Below, in pieces: positions 62,901 to 64,000 of a stretch of 64,000 nucleotides of DNA. Both the position numbers and the translations under genes were made by a program. Within the stretch, counting starts at the first letter, position 1; every line of letters begins with the position of its first letter. Below the pieces are notes generated by a model. The model did no database searches and had not been told where the DNA came from. It worked only from the letters and a program-made list of their open reading frames with translations. The DNA lies in NCBI GenBank assembly GCA_025267735.1, contig CM046303.1:19954403-20018402 (forward strand), given 5' to 3'. The DNA is from Mactra quadrangularis (taxonomy: Eukaryota; Mollusca; Bivalvia; Venerida; Mactridae).

Positions 62901-64000
62901 TTGGTCAGGAGAATATTTTTAAGTTATATGTCACATTGAGAAAACTAGACATAAGGGAAACAAGACAGTATTGTCTGTCCTGGCGCTGTGTGGTCTTATT
63001 AGCTTCTACTGTATAAACTTGACATGTTTTACTTGTAGAAATTGAAGAAACAACAACAACTGTTGTCTCATCTACAATCACTTGTACATGATACAGATAT
63101 TGATAGAAATAAAACAAATGAAGTAATGGATTATTTCTTGAAGAGGCTGGCATCAACCCAGGCTTCTAATAGAGTACTTGCTACCAAGGTAACCTTTCTT
63201 GTCGATTAAATATGTATAAGTCTATAATAATGAATTATATCACATAATTTTGTTTAACTTTATCTTATTTATTCATCTTATTTTCAAATTATCAAAGCAT
63301 TAAGATTAAAGTATGTTTTTGTGATTTAATAGACATGGCATGGAATGATAATGGTAAAATATCAAAACATTGGTCAACTGAAATTCAGCTAAGTATAGAA
63401 TGACATAAAATACCGTATGCGATATATTTAAAAAATTGTGTAATTAATTTGAAATAAACAGAGTGTATTAAAATGTCTTAGTTTCATTTTTTAAATAAAA
63501 GATTCTTACAAATATATGAATAACTGTTTTGTCAAATTGTATTTTATCACATTCAGATTTTAAGACAATTTAATCTATTTCAACTATATTTTCCAGGGTA
63601 TGTCCATGATATTATCTAAATCACAAGTTAGTCCATCAGATGAGACAAAAACGATGATGGATACAGATTCATCTGCTTATAAACATAACTGGTTACTTGT
63701 TGATCTACCCTCATTACCAATGTTTAATGATATGAAAGCTAAAACTTGTACTGCTCTAAGACAGGTAAGTGTTTGTTGATCTACCCTCATTACCAATGTT
63801 TAATGATATGAAAGCTAAAACTTGTACTGCTCTAAGACAGGGAAGTGTTTGTTGATCAACCCTCATTACCAATGTTTAATGATATGAAAGCTAAAACTTG
63901 TACTGCTCTAAGACAGGTAAGGTGTTTGTTGATCTACCCTCATTACCAATGTTTAATGATATGAAAGCTAAAACTTGTACTGCTCTAAGACAGGTAAGTG
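40398..64000 (+). CDS. INTS1: Integrator complex subunit 1, 5' half (22 exons)
   Basis: INTS1 is the large helical-repeat scaffold of Integrator, the nuclear complex that binds RNA polymerase II, cleaves snRNA and other nascent transcripts, and attenuates transcription. Coding exons are 40398-40446, 41411-41704, 42852-43048, 44454-44591, 45946-46093, 46662-46791, 47639-47825, 48840-48988, 50003-50174, 51618-51791, 52184-52292, 52864-52984, 54468-54542, 55624-55781, 56265-56361, 57225-57316, 59275-59411, 60252-60376, 60905-61034, 62232-62405, 63039-63188 and 63597-63764. All use GT/AG and their phases agree, giving 1058 codons. Family hallmarks are the N-terminal PPGDLFALGSK, KGNSLVSVLACN, LRDQ-like LIRDQIAKRQ, TCGYSEVRL, IQRDGVWWLHT, EILEFEGHLAASSTK, LCRSRNPDFLL and SLDMLPVQCLCEFLLH. 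The vertebrate protein is about 2190 residues, so roughly half lies beyond the window. Only residues ~275-320 (Ser/Asp-rich linker) look poorly conserved. Confidence 0.96.
41105..41390 (-). repeat. tRNA-derived SINE, family 2
   Basis: Minus-strand copy in INTS1 intron 1, ending close to exon 2. Shares AATTTGACATTTTCCTCCATT and CCATGACC/CACCC-type words with the copies at 52545 and 55405. The tRNA-like head is degraded. Confidence 0.7.
41411..41704 (+). CDS. INTS1: INTS1 exon 2
   Basis: Residues ~17-115. Carries the PPGDLFALGSK motif, then a Ser/Lys-rich, probably disordered tail (REPISLIASGPSSKKPKLLG, AEKRLSPANL) that fits a nuclear-localisation-bearing N-terminus. Acceptor AATTCAG, donor GAAG|GTATGA. 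Confidence 0.92.
41892..42308. mobile_element. hAT-type MITE in INTS1 intron 2
   Basis: Starts CAGGGCTTGAATTTAAC and ends TTTTCGAACCCTG. Flanked by an exact 8-bp duplication, ATTATACA (41884-41891, 42309-42316). The right part contains CTCGCATTTTGCGAGTATGCG-type words. A partial relative lies at about 47190-47440. Confidence 0.87.
42435..42800 (+). repeat. tRNA-derived SINE, family 3
   Basis: A-box-like AGCAGTGGTCTAGTAGTAGG and B-box-like GATTTTGAATTCTG, then GGCACTGCTAATTTCCTTAAG. Diverged copy in INTS1 intron 2. Other copies are at 44640 and 48560. Confidence 0.75.
42852..43048 (+). CDS. INTS1: INTS1 exon 3
   Basis: Residues ~115-180. Contains the conserved DDRVEGLLCGAVKYL and YLTLMYLAKCKPDVF, start of the folded helical region. 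Donor GAG|GTAGGC, phase 0. Confidence 0.95.
43050..43450 (+). repeat. dispersed repeat, plus-strand copy
   Basis: Intron 3 counterpart of the minus-strand copy at 23085-23515. Alignable in long segments around GATACACGTGTCTCTGATTT and ATGGATTTGTTAGGTTTCAA. It starts right at the exon 3 donor. Confidence 0.8.
44454..44591 (+). CDS. INTS1: INTS1 exon 4
   Basis: Residues 181-226. LNFKSKGNSLVSVLACNVLM is among the most conserved blocks of the family, followed by WPDAFVK. Acceptor TTTTCAG, donor AAG|GTAAGC. Confidence 0.96.
44640..44885 (-). repeat. tRNA-derived SINE, family 3
   Basis: Best-preserved head of the family on the minus strand: AGCAGTGGTCCAGTGGTAGG and GGGTTCGATCCCC (A and B boxes), then GGCACTGCTAATTTCCTTGAG. 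The ORF fragment GDRTRDL read here is a translated SINE, not a gene. Confidence 0.85.
44921..44975. repeat. (TAA)n microsatellite
   Basis: TAATAA repeats with occasional TGA/TTA interruptions, just beyond the head of the family 3 SINE. Confidence 0.9.
45611..45848. mobile_element. 238-bp MITE with palindromic ends
   Basis: TACCGTAACTCTAGACCC at the left and GGGTCTAGAGTTATGGTA at the right are inverted. Each end is also a palindrome in itself (CTCTAGACCCAGGGTCTAGAG on the left, TAGACCCTGGGTCTA on the right), so each could form a hairpin. Flanking TA on both sides suggests a TA target duplication. In INTS1 intron 4, about 100 bp before exon 5. Confidence 0.8.
45946..46093 (+). CDS. INTS1: INTS1 exon 5
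   Basis: Residues 227-275. VYLEDALGERVWVDRSDCK and FVDNIITAFNTKLPKDE match the family. Acceptor TATTACAG, donor CAG|GTAATA, phase 1. Confidence 0.95.
46662..46791 (+). CDS. INTS1: INTS1 exon 6 (linker)
   Basis: Residues ~276-318. Acidic and Ser/Thr-rich (EDDDSKMEVDTEKTSSSTSS), with no fold expected. Placed by its splice sites (TTACAG|CA, AAG|GTAATT) and by exact phase agreement with both neighbours. Confidence 0.85.
46808..47030. repeat. two-copy ~108-bp tandem repeat
   Basis: CCCACTTTCAAATATCTGCC and GGCCACTTTCAAATATCTGC begin diverged copies in INTS1 intron 6, which share ACCTTCTTGT and TAATATCAG words. Confidence 0.82.
47190..47440. mobile_element. partial hAT-type MITE copy
   Basis: Related to 41892-42308: shared GCTGATTT(C/G)AGCCTCATTAG and CACTCGCATTTTG, ending AATTCGAGCTCTG. 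The left terminus is not found. In INTS1 intron 6. Confidence 0.65.
47639..47825 (+). CDS. INTS1: INTS1 exon 7
   Basis: Residues ~319-381. ELIRDQIAKRQLMDASS, LIKLLTVTCGYSEVRLRAAQ and LELWLQNPK are conserved. The acceptor is CCCCAG|G. A longer open frame upstream is intronic. Confidence 0.95.
48560..48805 (+). repeat. tRNA-derived SINE, family 3
   Basis: A box AACAGTGGTCAAGTGGTAGG, B box GGGTTCAACCCC, then GGCACTGCCAATTTCCTTGA and a tail with AAGTTGGCTGAACATGTATA. Full-length-looking copy ending ~35 bp before exon 8. Confidence 0.83.
48840..48988 (+). CDS. INTS1: INTS1 exon 8
   Basis: Residues ~382-430. LARASQELLMSVCMNTN and IALLIKMRMKTKPLINHYL match the family region described as contacting RPB2. 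Donor AAG|GTATGT, phase 2. Confidence 0.95.
49005..49345 (-). repeat. tRNA-derived SINE, family 1
   Basis: Minus-strand copy in INTS1 intron 8: B box region GGTTTGAATCC, A box TAGCTCAGTTGG, body ATCAGTGACTGACAAC on the plus strand, and the LINE-like tail next to a T run near 49005. Confidence 0.85.
50003..50174 (+). CDS. INTS1: INTS1 exon 9
   Basis: Residues ~431-488. RELLNHETYSLDASSPF, then NELSTTRNPNNMSLISVVFQ, conserved in pattern. Acceptor TTTTTCAG, donor AAG|GTATTA. Confidence 0.94.
50195..50505 (-). repeat. tRNA-derived SINE, family 1
   Basis: Minus-strand copy in INTS1 intron 9 with the same body words (ATCAGTGACTGACAACTG) and an A box TAGCTCAGTTAAAAGC. It starts 20 bp after the exon 9 donor. 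Confidence 0.83.
51618..51791 (+). CDS. INTS1: INTS1 exon 10
   Basis: Residues 489-546. FQDLLRNKDDYLRALRALFR and INFEVFCLALMKDK are strongly family-like. Donor AAA|GTAAGT. Confidence 0.96.
52184..52292 (+). CDS. INTS1: INTS1 exon 11
   Basis: Residues 547-582. ERYMASVVDLVTMCILQAIT, then VREAVAALNRGDNK. Acceptor TTTTAG, donor AAAG|GTAAAT, phase 1. Confidence 0.93.
52545..52845 (-). repeat. tRNA-derived SINE, family 2
   Basis: Best copy of the family: on the minus strand an A box (TAGCGAAGTTGGTAGAGCAC), a B box (GGTTACAATCCC) and the tail GGCATTTAACCCAGTATAA. Occupies nearly all of INTS1 intron 11. Confidence 0.83.
52864..52984 (+). CDS. INTS1: INTS1 exon 12
   Basis: Residues ~583-622. YKYQDLVATIQRDGVWWLHT is diagnostic. 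The acceptor (TTATAG|AT) lies only ~20 bp after the end of a SINE, so the SINE forms most of the upstream intron. Donor CTG|GTATGT. Confidence 0.94.
53110..53205. repeat. 33-bp repeat, three copies
   Basis: TTTTTTGCCAAATTTCTTCA recurs three times, at about 33-bp spacing, in INTS1 intron 12. The apparent minus-strand ORF with EEIWQK repeats is its shadow. Confidence 0.85.
53621..53887. mobile_element. ~267-bp MITE, 38-bp inverted ends
   Basis: GCATTGTGCGTAAAGTTTG and CCCCGATCTGACCTTT at the left are mirrored by AAAGGTCAGGTCGGGG and CAAACTTTAAGCACAATAC at the right. In INTS1 intron 12. No TSD identified. Confidence 0.8.
54069..54281. mobile_element. PIF/Harbinger-type MITE, 213 bp
   Basis: Second member of the family at 29925-30143. 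It has GGCCACAACAAG/CAATTTGTTGTGGCC ends, TTA on both sides, and internal GGCGAGCGAG motifs in opposite orientation. A solo degenerate end (CATGATCAAGTTGTTTTGGCC) lies at about 55874-55902. Confidence 0.85.
54468..54542 (+). CDS. INTS1: INTS1 exon 13
   Basis: Residues ~623-647. LRKLLFMESVDQYVKDNWP, then AEADRG. Short exon. Acceptor ATTTCAG, donor GAGG|GTAAGA, phase 2. Confidence 0.92.
55405..55585 (-). repeat. tRNA-derived SINE, family 2 (truncated)
   Basis: Minus-strand copy: tail GGCGTTAAACC, body around TTCATGGAAGGG on the plus strand, head cut off. The gap to exon 14 is about 40 bp. Confidence 0.75.
55624..55781 (+). CDS. INTS1: INTS1 exon 14
   Basis: Residues ~648-700. MRLATECPVLEDTLMRILII and ELADVLIRRAALLHSEG are conserved. 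Acceptor TTTTTACAG, donor GAAG|GTTAGA, a weaker donor than most in this gene. Confidence 0.95.
56265..56361 (+). CDS. INTS1: INTS1 exon 15
   Basis: Residues ~701-732. RLELFDALLNLCSYKHPENI, then VLPAG. Acceptor TATTTCAG, donor CAGG|GTAGGT. Confidence 0.94.
56430..56672. mobile_element. 243-bp MITE, 33-bp inverted ends
   Basis: GTGGTGCTTTTCACAAAAAT at the left and ATTTTTGTGAAAAGCACCAC at the right are exact complements, with pairing continuing through TCTTA. In INTS1 intron 15. Confidence 0.85.
57225..57316 (+). CDS. INTS1: INTS1 exon 16
   Basis: Residues ~733-763. YTPPQLAISNLYWKAWQILL, then VIAAFNPS. Acceptor ATTGTAG, donor TTTG|GTAAGT. The next intron carries the 55-bp minisatellite. Confidence 0.94.
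58081..59230. repeat. 55-bp minisatellite, 21 copies, INTS1 intron 16
   Basis: Units start every 55 bp without exception from 58081 to 59181 (TAGCCTATACTTTACATG, then AGTCAGGCTAGTGCTC). Polymorphic sites are TAGCC/TAGTC, GATGATAAG/GATAATAAG and CTCAAGA/CTCGAGA. The CTCGAGA and TAGTC forms are concentrated in the right half. The array ends about 45 bp before exon 17. Confidence 0.96.
59275..59411 (+). CDS. INTS1: INTS1 exon 17
   Basis: Residues ~764-809. LAAWENYPTLKCMIEMVMTS, then NYKFPPPTTAVDDSVIEE. The acceptor GTATTAAG|GT is atypical (AAG rather than CAG/TAG) but phase and homology leave no alternative. Confidence 0.93.
59745..59905 (+). repeat. SINE family 1, 3' part
   Basis: Lacks the tRNA head. 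Retains GGCAGTTGTCAGTTAATGAT and GGGACAGTGAGCATGTTGAC. In INTS1 intron 17. Confidence 0.75.
59970..60215 (+). repeat. dispersed element with C/G-run hairpin end
   Basis: Begins TACCCCCGCTTCCAAGAAGA with a G run and TATAC (small hairpin), continues GTCTGTGCGTCTGTCCG and ends GCGGGGGTATCACTAGTGAG. From general knowledge this type of element is common in bivalve genomes. G+C-rich against its flanks. Sits 40 bp before INTS1 exon 18. Three short ORFs in it are spurious. Confidence 0.7.
60252..60376 (+). CDS. INTS1: INTS1 exon 18
   Basis: Residues 810-850. AQKEKQEILEFEGHLAASST and TITEANSLLIAQLTTMAP are near-diagnostic. Acceptor ACTAAAG (again non-pyrimidine before AG), donor TAA|GTATGT. Confidence 0.93.
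60905..61034 (+). CDS. INTS1: INTS1 exon 19
   Basis: Residues ~851-894. KPPQQVMDQLRSLNDSLKIG, then LCRSRNPDFLLDIIQRQ. Acceptor TTTATAG, donor CAG|GTGAGT. Confidence 0.96.
61309..61386. repeat. foldback hairpin in INTS1 intron 19
   Basis: AGGGTTGCTCTCAAGACTGT pairs with ACAGTCTTGCAGGCAACCC, one small mismatch block, with a loop of about 35 bp. Confidence 0.72.
61598..61905 (+). repeat. tRNA-derived SINE, family 1
   Basis: A box TAGCTCAGTTGGTAGCAC, B box AGGTTAGATTCC, body GTCAGTCACTGACGAAAGTA, tail GATACTATATTGTTAAACAC. In INTS1 intron 19. Confidence 0.85.
61990..62166 (+). repeat. SINE-like element, family 4
   Basis: B-box-like GAGTTCGGGACC and a tail TATGACGTTAAAAAACAACA that resembles the 3' tails of families 1 and 2. 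Head incomplete. Confidence 0.55.
62232..62405 (+). CDS. INTS1: INTS1 exon 20
   Basis: Residues 895-952. SQSMPWLAELVESSDGSLDM, LPVQCLCEFLLHE, then an acidic/basic linker. Acceptor TTTGCAG, donor CAG|GTATGA. Confidence 0.96.
63039..63188 (+). CDS. INTS1: INTS1 exon 21
   Basis: Residues 953-1002. KKQQQLLSHLQSLVHD, then VMDYFLKRLASTQASNRVLA. Acceptor CTTGTAG, donor AAG|GTAACC. Confidence 0.94.
63597..63764 (+). CDS. INTS1: INTS1 exon 22 (last in window)
   Basis: Residues 1003-1058. GMSMILSKSQ, a variable linker, then NWLLVDLPSLPMFNDMKAKT matching the family. Donor CAG|GTAAGT at 63765. The last 66 nt of the exon plus the donor are then repeated downstream. Confidence 0.93.
63699..64000 (+). repeat. 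76-bp tandem duplication across the exon 22 donor
   Basis: Units start at 63699, 63775, 63851 and 63928 (GTTGATCTACCCTCATTACC and onward). Each spans the last 66 nt of exon 22, the splice donor and ~10 nt of intron. The donor is GTAAGT in unit 1, GGAAGT (destroyed) in unit 2, GTAAGG in unit 3 and GTAAGT in unit 4. Reading past the first donor meets TGA at once, so later donors cannot add coding sequence in frame. The array reaches the window edge. Confidence 0.92.

Overview
This is a eukaryotic, intron-rich, strongly AT-rich window. It most likely comes from a mollusc, probably a bivalve. The basis is the invertebrate-style Integrator subunit 1 gene, the several families of tRNA-derived SINEs with a shared 3' tail, many short inverted-repeat DNA elements, and a dispersed element beginning with a C-run/G-run hairpin that I associate with bivalve genomes. 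Nothing resembles bacterial or organellar sequence, and there are no CRISPR arrays, rRNAs or intact tRNA genes that I can support.

Layout. Positions 1-13300 are almost entirely tandem repeats: a 31-bp satellite (1-1890), a 29-bp satellite (about 2645-5600, with a degenerate tail to about 6040), a ~150-bp array carrying a variable AGAAC pentamer run (6090-7640), a 160-bp array (7725-8365), a pair of ~285-bp direct repeats, one MITE, and a 46-bp minisatellite (11195-12730). Positions 13300-31900 are a gene-poor desert with non-autonomous DNA transposons. Two are hAT-type elements with exact 8-bp target-site duplications. There are also three copies of a long-TIR element, a PIF/Harbinger-type MITE with a TWA duplication, and a cluster of foldback hairpins. 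One small GC-richer island at 13.3-13.7 kb has an unexplained open reading frame on the minus strand.

Positions 31900-38100 hold a decayed LINE reverse transcriptase on the minus strand, two SINEs, a 1.2-kb TIR element, and a candidate spliced minus-strand transcript of unknown product. Positions 38200-39060 look like a promoter-proximal region with a possible small membrane-protein ORF on the plus strand. A 189-bp tandem repeat follows.

Positions 40398 to the right edge are the 5' half of INTS1 (Integrator complex subunit 1, plus strand). I could place 22 coding exons whose splice phases join without a break into 1058 codons. This is about half of the family's usual length, so the gene continues past the window. 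INTS1 is the scaffold subunit of the Integrator complex, which works in the nucleus with RNA polymerase II in snRNA 3'-end processing and transcription attenuation. Its introns carry SINEs, MITEs and a 21-copy 55-bp minisatellite. The last visible exon ends in a tandem duplication that copies its splice donor.

No new multi-gene system is evident. The points most worth checking are the exon-junction duplication at the right edge, the candidate minus-strand transcript, the two small unexplained ORFs, and the nested transposon structures.
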